Below are positions 5,812-12,214 of a stretch of 12,766 nt of DNA, one piece after another. Each line of letters starts with the position of its first letter. Position 1 is the stretch's first letter. The stretch lies in contig JAPLPC010000382.1 of assembly GCA_026400425.1 (NCBI GenBank), forward strand, positions 1 through 12,766, read 5' to 3'. This stretch comes from Hyphomicrobiales bacterium (GTDB lineage Bacteria > Pseudomonadota > Alphaproteobacteria > Rhizobiales > Xanthobacteraceae). The position numbers and the translations under genes were made by a program. The notes beneath the pieces are model-generated. The model was not told the origin of the DNA, ran no database searches, and worked only from the letters and a program-made list of their open reading frames with translations.

Positions 5812-6417
5812 ATGGACAAGTTCACCACGCTCGAAGGCGTCGCTGCGCCGATGAAGGTTATCAATGTCGATACCGACATGATCATTCCGAAGCAGTATCT
5901 GAAGACCATCAAGCGCACCGGTCTCGGCAAGGGTCTGTTTGCAGAGGCCCGCTACAATGACGATGGCAGCGAGAATCCGGATTTCGTGCTGAACAAGCCG
6001 GCCTATCGTCAGGCCAAGATCCTCGTCGGTGGCGATAATTTCGGCTGCGGCTCGTCGCGCGAGCACGCGCCCTGGGCGCTGCTGGATTTCGGCATCCGCT
6101 GCGTGATCTCGACCTCGTTCGGCGACATCTTCTACAACAACTGCTTCAAGAACGGTGTGCTGCCGATCCGCGTGTCGCAGAAGGATCTCGACGCCCTGTT
6201 TGACGATGCCGAGCGCGGCGCCAATGCGATCATCACCATCGATTTGCCGAACCAGCAAATCCGCGGCCCCGATGGCGGTACGGTGACGTTCGAGATCGAT
6301 GCGTTCCGCAAGCACTGCCTGATCAACGGTCTCGACGATATCGGCCTGACCATGGAGAAGAAGACCTCCATCGACAGCTATGAAGACAAACTGAAGACCG
6401 AGCGCGCCTGGGCGTAA
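5812..6417 (+). CDS. leuD: 3-isopropylmalate dehydratase small subunit
   Basis: 201 residues, full length for LeuD, the swivel-domain subunit that completes the isopropylmalate isomerase active site with LeuC. Family landmarks are present: NVDTDMIIPKQYLK (residues 18-31), GDNFGCGSSREHAPWAL (74-90) with the substrate-contact loop, and SFGDIFYNNCFKNGVLP. The ATG at 5812 is preceded by AAGGA (5801-5805). It follows the metallopeptidase gene by 51 bases and is separated from leuC by unrelated genes. It is convergent with the CoA-ester lyase gene, with a hairpin between them. Confidence 0.97.
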   Translation: MDKFTTLEGVAAPMKVINVDTDMIIPKQYLKTIKRTGLGKGLFAEARYNDDGSENPDFVLNKPAYRQAKILVGGDNFGCGSSREHAPWALLDFGIRCVISTSFGDIFYNNCFKNGVLPIRVSQKDLDALFDDAERGANAIITIDLPNQQIRGPDGGTVTFEIDAFRKHCLINGLDDIGLTMEKKTSIDSYEDKLKTERAWA

Positions 6418-6465
6418 CGGGATTTCGCTGTCGATGATAGGCAGCGACGCGCCGAACGCCATGCT

Positions 6466-6511
6466 CTCTCCCCACCGCGCTTAGCTTCGCTAAGCTTGGG
6501 GGAGGGAGAAG
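6466..6511. repeat. Extragenic hairpin between leuD and the lyase gene
   Basis: The core is a perfect 7-bp stem, GCTTAGC (6479-6485) and GCTAAGC (6489-6495), with a TTC loop. Flanking CTCTCCCC and GGGGGAGGGAG stretches extend the pairing imperfectly. It sits in the 102-bp gap between convergent genes and may act as a shared 3' end, though there is no U-tract. The GCTTAGCTTCGCTAAGC word is of a type seen repeatedly in Bradyrhizobium-like genomes (general knowledge). Confidence 0.5.
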
Positions 6512-6519
6512 ATCGCGCC

Positions 6520-7395
6520 TCAGCCCATCGCCGCAATCGCATCCGAAATCGCAATGGTCCGCTTCGCCATATCCGCATGCAGGCGCTCGACCATCTTGCC
6601 GTCGAGCTGAATGGCGCCACGCGCGGCGTTCTCCGGCTGCTCGAAGGCTGCGATGATCCGACGGGCCTGAGCGACTTCGTCGGCTGGCGGCGTGAACACC
6701 TTGTTGCAGGCCTCGATCTGCGCCGGATGGATCAGCGTCTTGCCGTCGAACCCGATGTCGCGGCCCTGTTCGGCCTCGGCGACGAAGCCTTCGTTGTCGC
6801 TGAAGTTGCTGTAGGGACCATCGAGAATATCGAGGCCGTAGAGCCGTGCCGCGAGCACGCAATGGGTGATCATGCCCAGCATCGATGCGCGGCCCGGCAT
6901 CATGCGGATCCGCGTCTCGCGGGCGATGTCGTTCGGCCCGAACACGAAACCAGCCAGCCGGATTTCTGTATCTTGCGCGCAGGCCGCGAGTTCTTCCGCA
7001 TGCAGGATCGCGCGCGAGGTTTCGATCATGGCCCAGACCTTGATCGAGGTGTCGGCGTTCAGATCGGAGAGCCGGTCGGCGACGGCATTGAGATCCTCCA
7101 CGCTGGAGATTTTCGGCACCAGGATGCCATCGGGCTTCGCTTTGGCGGCCATGGCGACGTCGTCGATCCACCACGGCGAATCCAGCGCATTGATGCGGAC
7201 CAGCATCTCGCGCTTGCCGAAGCCGCCCTCACCGAGGGTCTTTGCGATGGCGTCGCGCGCGGAGCCCTTGGAGTCGGGGGCCACGGCATCTTCGAGATCG
7301 AGGATGATACCGTCAGCGGCGACCATCCGCGCTTTTTCCAGCGCGCGCGGATTGGAGCCTGGCATGAACAAATGGCTACGGCGCGGGCGGATCAT
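6520..7395 (-). CDS. CitE/HpcH-type CoA-ester lyase
   Basis: 291 residues, a single TIM-barrel of the HpcH/HpaI aldolase/citrate-lyase-beta family. Members cleave malyl-CoA, citramalyl-CoA or related esters, or act as thioesterases. Visible residues are LDLEDAV (32-38), the conserved Arg67 in VRIN, the metal ligands Glu125 (MIETS) and Asp156 (FGPNDIA), and the GFDGKTLIHPAQI segment near the C-terminus. I place the start at the ATG at 7395, with AAGGG about 9 bases upstream; a TTG six codons earlier would overlap that site. No citrate-lyase alpha or gamma gene is nearby, so this is a stand-alone CitE-like enzyme. Whether it works on malyl-CoA, methylmalyl-CoA or citramalyl-CoA cannot be read from the sequence. 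Confidence 0.9.
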   Translation of the reverse strand: MIRPRRSHLFMPGSNPRALEKARMVAADGIILDLEDAVAPDSKGSARDAIAKTLGEGGFGKREMLVRINALDSPWWIDDVAMAAKAKPDGILVPKISSVEDLNAVADRLSDLNADTSIKVWAMIETSRAILHAEELAACAQDTEIRLAGFVFGPNDIARETRIRMMPGRASMLGMITHCVLAARLYGLDILDGPYSNFSDNEGFVAEAEQGRDIGFDGKTLIHPAQIEACNKVFTPPADEVAQARRIIAAFEQPENAARGAIQLDGKMVERLHADMAKRTIAISDAIAAMG

Positions 7396-7484
7396 GGCGT
7401 CATTCCCTTGCAAGAGTGTGCTGAGTGGTTGAGCAGTCGCGATAGCATCTCAATTCGTTGCCCGGAAGGCTTGTTCGCGCCGGC

Positions 7485-7514
7485 TTGCCATGGTTATCGG
7501 TGGCATCCCATAAT
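7485..7514 (+). promoter_or_regulatory. Sigma-70-like promoter candidate for the carbonic anhydrase gene
   Basis: TTGCCA (7485-7490), 18 bases, CATAAT (7509-7514): each hexamer has five of six consensus bases. Start of transcription would be near 7521, leaving a leader of about 57 bases that contains a hairpin (7533-7555). Confidence 0.4.
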
Positions 7515-7532
7515 TCGGGTATGATCCAAATC

Positions 7533-7555
7533 CGAGGCCCGACATCCGGGTCTCG
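7533..7555 (+). promoter_or_regulatory. Leader hairpin just before the carbonic anhydrase ribosome binding site
   Basis: CGAGGCCCG (7533-7541) pairs with CGGGTCTCG (7547-7555) over 9 bp with one G-U pair and an ACATC loop. It ends about 13 bases before the AGGGA ribosome binding site, so it could influence initiation or mRNA stability. No known riboswitch is recognised. Confidence 0.4.
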
Positions 7556-7577
7556 ATCCTTGCTGACGAGGGAAACC

Positions 7578-8216
7578 ATGACTGCATCATTTCCGCAGCA
7601 ACTCGTAACTGGCTATCAGAATTTCGCATCGGAGCGCTTGCCGACCGAACAATCGCGTTTTCGCGAATTGTCGGAGAAGGGCCAGTTTCCAGAGGTGATG
7701 GTGATCGGCTGCTGCGACTCCCGGGTGTCGCCAGAGGTCATTTTCGATGCCTCGCCGGGCGAATTGTTCGTGGTGCGCAACATCGCCAATCTGGTGCCGC
7801 CCTATCAGCCCGACGGCAATGCGCATGGCGTCTCCGCCGCGCTGGAATATGCCGTGCAGGTGTTGAAGGTGAAGCACATCGTCATTCTCGGTCACGCGCA
7901 ATGTGGCGGCATCCGCGCCTTCGTCGATAAGGCCGCACCGTTGTCGGCAGGCGATTTCATCGGCCGCTGGATGTCGATGTTCACCAAGCCCGGCGAAACC
8001 GTCGAGATCCGCGATCACGAGTCGATGCAGGATTTCGTCACTCGCATCGAGAAGGCCGCGGTGTTTCGCAGCCTGGAAAATCTGATGAGCTTTCCATTCG
8101 TGAAGAAGCGGGTCGAAGCTGGCGATTTGCTACTGCACGGCGCCTATTTCGGCGTCGCCATCGGCTCGCTGTCGGTGCTCGATAAAACCGACAAAGTGTT
8201 CAAGCCAGTGGGGTAA
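7578..8216 (+). CDS. Beta-class carbonic anhydrase
   Basis: 212 residues, a typical length. It interconverts CO2 and bicarbonate in the cytoplasm, feeding carboxylases and pH balance. The zinc site is complete: Cys45 in CCDSRV with the Asp47/Arg49 dyad, then His106 and Cys109 in GHAQCGG. The motif reads CCDSRV where many homologues have CSDSRV, so the extra Cys46 is a neutral variation. The start at 7578 has AGGGA a few bases upstream; the open frame begins earlier at 7458, but that extension crosses the promoter and hairpin and is not protein-like. The C-terminal GAYFGVAIGSLSVLD block is normal. It is divergent from the lyase gene and convergent with asd. Confidence 0.95.
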   Translation: MTASFPQQLVTGYQNFASERLPTEQSRFRELSEKGQFPEVMVIGCCDSRVSPEVIFDASPGELFVVRNIANLVPPYQPDGNAHGVSAALEYAVQVLKVKHIVILGHAQCGGIRAFVDKAAPLSAGDFIGRWMSMFTKPGETVEIRDHESMQDFVTRIEKAAVFRSLENLMSFPFVKKRVEAGDLLLHGAYFGVAIGSLSVLDKTDKVFKPVG

Positions 8217-8245
8217 GCGAAAGCGACGGTGTAAACGCTCAAACA

Positions 8246-8279
8246 AAAAGGCCGGATGCGCAGCACCCGGCCTTTGATG
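8246..8279. terminator. Bidirectional terminator between carbonic anhydrase and asd
   Basis: AAAGGCCGG and CCGGCCTTT form a 9-bp stem, with an inner TGC/GCA pairing. On the minus strand it is followed by TTTTTGTTT, a strong U-tract that suits asd; on the plus strand the tail (GATGTTTT) is weaker. It lies in the 81-bp gap between the two stops and probably serves both genes. Confidence 0.85.
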
Positions 8280-8297
8280 TTTTGAATCGAAGGCGGT

Positions 8298-9332
8298 TTA
8301 CGCCGCCTTCTTCTTGGCAGTGATCAGTTTGCGGTTGATCAGGCATTCCGCGATCTGCACGGCATTGAGCGCCGCGCCCTTGCGCAGATTGTCCGACACG
8401 CACCACAGGACCAGACCGTTATCGACCGTCGAGTCCGTGCGGATGCGGCTGATATAGGTCGCGTCCTCGCCGGCCGCTTCATACGGCGTGACGTAACCGC
8501 CGGGTTCGCGCTTGTCGATCACGAGGCAGCCCGGCGCATTGCGCAGGATGTCGCGGGCTTCGTCTTCCGAAATCGGGTTTTCGAATTCGATATTGACCGC
8601 TTCGGAATGGCCGACGAACACCGGCACGCGCACGCAGGTGGCGGACATCTTGATTTTGGGATCAAGAATCTTCTTGGTCTCCATCATCATCTTCCACTCT
8701 TCCTTGGTGTAGCCATCCTCCATGAACACGTCGATCTGCGGGATCACGTTGAAGGCGATACGCTTCGGGAATTTGGTATTGACCAGTTCGGCATTGGTGT
8801 AGACGGCCTTGGTCTGCGAGAACAACTCGTCCATCGCTTCCTTGCCGGCGCCCGACACCGACTGATAGGTCGACACCACCACGCGCTTGATCCTGGCTTT
8901 GTCATGCAGCGGCTTCAGCGCCACGACGAGCTGCGCCGTCGAGCAGTTCGGATTGGCGATGATCATCTTCTTCTTGAAGCCATCGACCGCCGCCGCGTTC
9001 ACTTCCGGCACGATCAGCGGCACGTCCGGATCCATCCGCCACTGCGACGAATTGTCGATCACGACGGCGCCGGCAGCACCAATTTTGGGCGACCATTCCT
9101 TGGACACGGCTCCGCCGGCCGACATCAGGCAGATATCGACGTCGCTGAAGTCGTAGGTCGCGAGGTCCTTGCATTTGAGGGTTTTGTCGCCAAACGAGAC
9201 TTCAACGCCCATGCTGCGGCGCGACGCCAGCGCCACGACCTCGTCAGCCGGGAACTTACGTTCGTCCAGAATGCTGAGCATTTCACGCCCGACATTGCCG
9301 GTCGCTCCGACCAGCGCGACTTTGTAACCCAT
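8298..9332 (-). CDS. asd: Aspartate-semialdehyde dehydrogenase
   Basis: 344 residues, full length. The enzyme makes aspartate semialdehyde from aspartyl phosphate with NADPH, the branch point to lysine/diaminopimelate, threonine and methionine. The N-terminal Rossmann motif VALVGATGNVGREML (residues 5-19), the catalytic Cys130 in NPNCST, the QSVSGAGKEAMDEL block and the RVPVFVGHSE segment with its likely acid-base His are all present. The start at 9332 is preceded by GGAGAG about 6 bases upstream. The Lys/Ala tail (TAKKKAA) is a normal end. A 278-codon plus-strand frame opposite it is an antisense shadow. The neighbours suggest a single-gene unit. Confidence 0.97.
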   Translation of the reverse strand: MGYKVALVGATGNVGREMLSILDERKFPADEVVALASRRSMGVEVSFGDKTLKCKDLATYDFSDVDICLMSAGGAVSKEWSPKIGAAGAVVIDNSSQWRMDPDVPLIVPEVNAAAVDGFKKKMIIANPNCSTAQLVVALKPLHDKARIKRVVVSTYQSVSGAGKEAMDELFSQTKAVYTNAELVNTKFPKRIAFNVIPQIDVFMEDGYTKEEWKMMMETKKILDPKIKMSATCVRVPVFVGHSEAVNIEFENPISEDEARDILRNAPGCLVIDKREPGGYVTPYEAAGEDATYISRIRTDSTVDNGLVLWCVSDNLRKGAALNAVQIAECLINRKLITAKKKAA

Positions 9333-9447
9333 CGTTCACTCTCCGAAGAAATATGCCTTCGATCCGTCGTCCGCGGAAACCGAAGCGCGAGCGCTTCTAT
9401 GCGAGAAACGTCGCAAACACAACGTCGTAACCGGCCCGCGTGATTTG

Positions 9448-10248
9448 ATGCGTTCAACTCCTGCACCCCACGACCGCGAGCGGGAATTCGATTTCCGCCC
9501 GGCGGCGTACAGCGTCGCCGACGAATGCGTGGCCATGGCAGGGCGCCTGCTGGCCTATATGGGCTGTCTGGCCCTGCTTGCCATAGCCGCAGTGGCCGCG
9601 TTCGAGCATCTGGACCTGGATCTGACACCGCCTGCGGCCGCGCCGCCAGGCTGGACGGTGGCCAGCCGGTCACATCCCGCCTTCGCCGTCAGCCAGGCGG
9701 ATGCTGCTGGAATCACAACCGGTTACGAAATCCGGCGGCACTCGGACGGCGGCCGCAAGGACATCCTGCGCTGGATGCAGCCCGACGGGCAGCCACTCGC
9801 CGAACTCGAACTCTATCGCCCCGGCAGCGAGGCGCTTGAGCGCGCCGCGGTCGCTGACGCCGCCATGCGGATGAACCCGGGTGGCCCCCGCGAGACGGTC
9901 GGCGAGGGCGTCATCGACAGCAAATTCGGCCCGGTGGCCCTGTTCGGCCTCGTGGACCGCTCAGACGTCCGACGATGCCTCGGCTTCGCCCGCACACTGG
10001 ATGCGGCCAATCTGCGTATTTCCGGCTATTCATGCCAGGGAGAAGGCCCATCAGCACGTCGCGCAGCGCTCGCCTGTATGCTCGACCGGCTAGTGCTGCT
10101 GACTGCCGGCGGCGAGCGCAGACTCGCCGAGCTGTTCGCTCATGCCGAACTGAGGCGAACCGGCTGCGCGAGCGGTGCCGCGCAGTCTGTGGCCGGCTCG
10201 GATTGGGTCACCGGCGCGCAGAACCCGCGCCTGCGCGGCAGCCTGTGA
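9448..10248 (+). CDS. Conserved hypothetical protein with one N-terminal membrane segment
   Basis: 266 residues. A charged cytoplasmic start (REREFDF, then RPAAYSVADECVAM) leads into one hydrophobic helix at about residues 34-52. A soluble domain of about 210 residues follows, probably periplasmic by the positive-inside rule. Recognisable segments are SRSHPAFAVSQ, YEIRRHSDGGRKDILRW and PLAELELYRPG. I know look-alikes as uncharacterised proteins next to asd in Bradyrhizobium-type genomes but know no function. The ATG at 9448 lacks a clear Shine-Dalgarno; a start at ATG 9535, just before the helix, is possible but would drop the conserved-looking leader. It is divergent from asd, with 115 bp between starts. 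Confidence 0.75.
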   Translation: MRSTPAPHDREREFDFRPAAYSVADECVAMAGRLLAYMGCLALLAIAAVAAFEHLDLDLTPPAAAPPGWTVASRSHPAFAVSQADAAGITTGYEIRRHSDGGRKDILRWMQPDGQPLAELELYRPGSEALERAAVADAAMRMNPGGPRETVGEGVIDSKFGPVALFGLVDRSDVRRCLGFARTLDAANLRISGYSCQGEGPSARRAALACMLDRLVLLTAGGERRLAELFAHAELRRTGCASGAAQSVAGSDWVTGAQNPRLRGSL

Positions 10249-10381
10249 CGGTGCCGCGACCAAGACCTTGGAATGCATGCAACATTCGGCCACACCGCGC
10301 ATTATTCTCCGCAAGTGTGACCGGATTGACCTTGTAGGGCTGCCACCCGGCCAGCTAAATTGTCGGGAACCTGGAATTTGC

Positions 10382-10400
10382 GATTCTTGAAACAAGAATC
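10382..10400. promoter_or_regulatory. Perfect 8-bp-arm palindrome upstream of a small exported-protein gene
   Basis: GATTCTTG (10382-10389), AAA, CAAGAATC (10393-10400): a perfect dyad centred about 29 bases before the ATG at 10420. It is AT-rich in a GC-rich setting and lacks a T-tail, so it looks more like an operator or a leader hairpin than a terminator. The binding protein, if any, is unknown. Confidence 0.5.
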
Positions 10401-10419
10401 AGCCTGCCATGAGGACTCG

Positions 10420-10806
10420 ATGACCTTGAAATTCTCCGCCGCCAAATTGTCCGGTGCGCTGCTCGCGGCGGCTGCCGTCATCGCAATCGGCGTAGCCACG
10501 CCGGCCGAAGCCCAGACCAAGCGCAAACAAGTGAGGGTCGAAGACGGCCGCTTCAACTACGGCGCCCGTGGCCCCAACGTGTCCTATCAGCAAGGTCCGC
10601 GAACCCGCGTCTACATCTCGCGCCGCTCGTGGCTCGATGCCGGCACCGAAGTGCTGCCCGGGGATCGCAAGTTCACCGATTATGCCTATCCGCCCGGCCG
10701 CTCGTTCGGCCGCGAGAACCTGAACCGTCCGATCGACCGTCAGCCGCTGTATGGCGATTTCGATCTCGGCGGTTACCCGAACCGCATTCCGATCCCGTAT
10801 TATTGA
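10420..10806 (+). CDS. Small exported protein, function unknown
   Basis: 128 residues. Signal peptide MTLKFSAAKLSGALLAAAAV continues to a likely AEA cleavage site at residue 31. The mature part is polar and Arg/Tyr/Pro-rich, with RTRVYISRRSWLDAGTEVLP and FTDYAYPPGRSFGREN, and ends in PIPYY. There is no cysteine and no recognised domain. The start at 10420 has GAGGA (10411-10415) upstream; the frame begins earlier at 10360, but that part crosses the palindrome. It resembles uncharacterised exported proteins of Bradyrhizobium-type genomes in composition. It is the only plus-strand member of the window's small exported proteins and stands as its own unit with a good terminator. Confidence 0.82.
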   Translation: MTLKFSAAKLSGALLAAAAVIAIGVATPAEAQTKRKQVRVEDGRFNYGARGPNVSYQQGPRTRVYISRRSWLDAGTEVLPGDRKFTDYAYPPGRSFGRENLNRPIDRQPLYGDFDLGGYPNRIPIPYY

Positions 10807-10826
10807 GAACGGCGGATATCGATACG

Positions 10827-10855
10827 AAAATGCCCGGCTCGCGCCGGGCATTTTT
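10827..10855. terminator. Intrinsic terminator after the 128-residue exported protein gene
   Basis: TGCCCGGC (10831-10838) and GCCGGGCA (10843-10850) form a perfect 8-bp stem with a TCGC loop, extended by AAAA/TTTT pairing. The plus strand ends in TTTTTG; the minus strand carries TTTTCG, so it can also back up leuB, which ends about 65 bases away on that strand. Confidence 0.88.
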
Positions 10856-10869
10856 GTTGGTGGGAACAT

Positions 10870-10904
10870 GTAGGGTGGGCAGCGCTTCGCTTTGCCCGCC
10901 CTAC
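10870..10904. repeat. REP-like inverted repeat between two convergent genes
   Basis: GTAGGGTGGGCA (10870-10881) pairs with TGCCCGCCCTAC (10893-10904) with one G-U pair; the loop contains a small AGCG/CGCT stem. The GGGTGGGCA...GCTTCGC...TGCCC pattern is of a kind common as an extragenic repeat in Bradyrhizobium relatives (general knowledge). It lies 15 bases past the leuB stop on the minus strand. Confidence 0.55.
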
Positions 10905-10918
10905 AGCCTACCGTCCAA

Positions 10919-12031
10919 TTACTTATGCAGCGCCTGCAGCTCCGCGAGCACCGCTTCGCCCATCTGCGCCGTCGAGATGATCGTGGCACCGTCCGATGTC
11001 AGATCGGCAGTGCGCAGGCCCTTGGCAAGCACGGCGGCGATGGCCTGATCGACCTTGTCGGCGAGGTCGCCGCGATCCAGCGAATAGCGCAGCGCCATGC
11101 CGAACGAGGCGATCATGGCCAGCGGATTGGCCTTGCCTTGTCCCGCGATATCCGGCGCCGAACCATGCACCGGCTCATACATCGCCTTGCGCTTGCCGGT
11201 TTTGCTGTCGACCTCGCCCAGCGAAGCCGACGGCAGCATGCCCAGTGATCCCGTCAGCATCGCAGCGATATCCGACAGCATGTCGCCGAACAGATTGTCG
11301 GTGACGATGACGTCGAACTGCTTCGGCCATTTCACCAGATTCATGCCGCCGGAATCGGCGAGCTGGTGATCCAGCGTGACGTCCTTGTATTCACGGCCAT
11401 GCACTTGCGTGACCACCTCGTTCCACAGCACACCCGACTTCATGACGTTGCGCTTCTCCATCGACGTCACTTTGTTCTGGCGCTTGCGTGCGAGATCGAA
11501 AGCGACGCGGGCGATGCGCTCGATCTCATAAGTGTCGTAGACTTGGGTATCGATGGCCCGTTTCTGGCCATTGCCGAGATCGGTGATGGTCTTCGGTTCG
11601 CCGAAATAGACGCCGCCGGTGAGCTCGCGCACGATCATGATGTCGAGGCCTTCGACCACCTCGCGCTTCAGGCTCGAGGAGTCCGCGAGCGCGGGATAGC
11701 ATACTGCCGGGCGCAGATTGGCGAACAGGCCGAGATCTTTCCGCAAGCGCAGCAAGCCGGCTTCCGGGCGATGCTCGTAAGCCACGCCGTCCCATTTCGG
11801 CCCGCCGATGGCGCCGAAGATGATCGCGTCGGCCGCGTCGGCCTTGGCCATGGTGGCATCGGTGATCGGAACTTTGTCGGCATCGATCGATGCACCGCCG
11901 ACCAGGCCGGTCTCGATGTCGAACTTGGCGATGCCCTCCGCGTCCAGCCAGTCGATCAGGCGCGTCACCTCGGCCATGACTTCCGGACCGATACCGTCGC
12001 CGGGAAGAACCAGCAGTTTATGCGCCGCCAT
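10919..12031 (-). CDS. leuB: 3-isopropylmalate dehydrogenase
   Basis: 370 residues, full length for the alphaproteobacterial enzyme. It oxidises and decarboxylates 3-isopropylmalate with NAD+, the step after LeuCD. The protein begins MAAHKLLVLPGDGIGPEVMAE and carries FANLRPAVCYP, VRELTGGVYFGEP, the metal/substrate segment VTDNLFGDMLSDIAAMLTGS, and the cofactor-site block EPVHGSAPDIAGQGKANP. The start at 12031 is preceded by GAGGAA; the frame runs back to 12082, but that part overlaps an extragenic hairpin and is not protein-like. The gene is on the strand opposite leuC and leuD and so has its own promoter, divergent from the transporter gene. Confidence 0.97.
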   Translation of the reverse strand: MAAHKLLVLPGDGIGPEVMAEVTRLIDWLDAEGIAKFDIETGLVGGASIDADKVPITDATMAKADAADAIIFGAIGGPKWDGVAYEHRPEAGLLRLRKDLGLFANLRPAVCYPALADSSSLKREVVEGLDIMIVRELTGGVYFGEPKTITDLGNGQKRAIDTQVYDTYEIERIARVAFDLARKRQNKVTSMEKRNVMKSGVLWNEVVTQVHGREYKDVTLDHQLADSGGMNLVKWPKQFDVIVTDNLFGDMLSDIAAMLTGSLGMLPSASLGEVDSKTGKRKAMYEPVHGSAPDIAGQGKANPLAMIASFGMALRYSLDRGDLADKVDQAIAAVLAKGLRTADLTSDGATIISTAQMGEAVLAELQALHK

Positions 12032-12056
12032 GATCGTTTTCCTCAATCTATGCTGC

Positions 12057-12085
12057 GTCATGGCCGGGCTTGTCCCGGTCATGAC
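12057..12085. repeat. REP-like hairpin in the leuB/MFS divergent gap
   Basis: GTCATGGCCGGG (12057-12068) pairs with CCCGGTCATGAC (12074-12085), 12 bp with one G-U pair, around a CTTGT loop. It follows the same plan as the hairpin at 3342-3368. It lies 26 bases upstream of the leuB start codon, so it is probably in the leuB promoter or leader. Confidence 0.6.
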
Positions 12086-12181
12086 GGCCGCGAATTTCGG
12101 GCGAGTGCTAAGCCGTCATTGCCTTATTGGCAAGACAGCCTTGCTCGCGGCGCGATTGCGGCGAACGCAGAACCTGCGACA

Positions 12182-12214
12182 GTAACGTCACGCCGGAGTT
12201 GCCTGTGACGTCAC
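12182..12214. promoter_or_regulatory. Two ACGTCA palindromes flanking the transporter ribosome binding site
   Basis: GTAACGTCAC (12182-12191) and GTGACGTCAC (12205-12214) sit 23 bases apart centre to centre; the second is a perfect 10-bp palindrome and includes the GTG start codon. The Shine-Dalgarno lies between them. The spacing is about two helical turns, so a dimeric repressor could bind both. This is inference from symmetry. Confidence 0.35.

Noticed and set aside
6496..7524. 342-codon plus-strand frame opposite the CoA-ester lyase
   Set aside because: Antisense to a clear family member with intact active-site residues; the plus-strand product has no recognisable domain.
8607..9443. 278-codon plus-strand frame opposite asd
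   Set aside because: Antisense shadow of a complete, conserved enzyme; His/Arg-rich with no motif.
11366..12208. 280-codon plus-strand frame opposite leuB
   Set aside because: Antisense to full-length LeuB with all family blocks; no recognisable domain in the plus-strand product.
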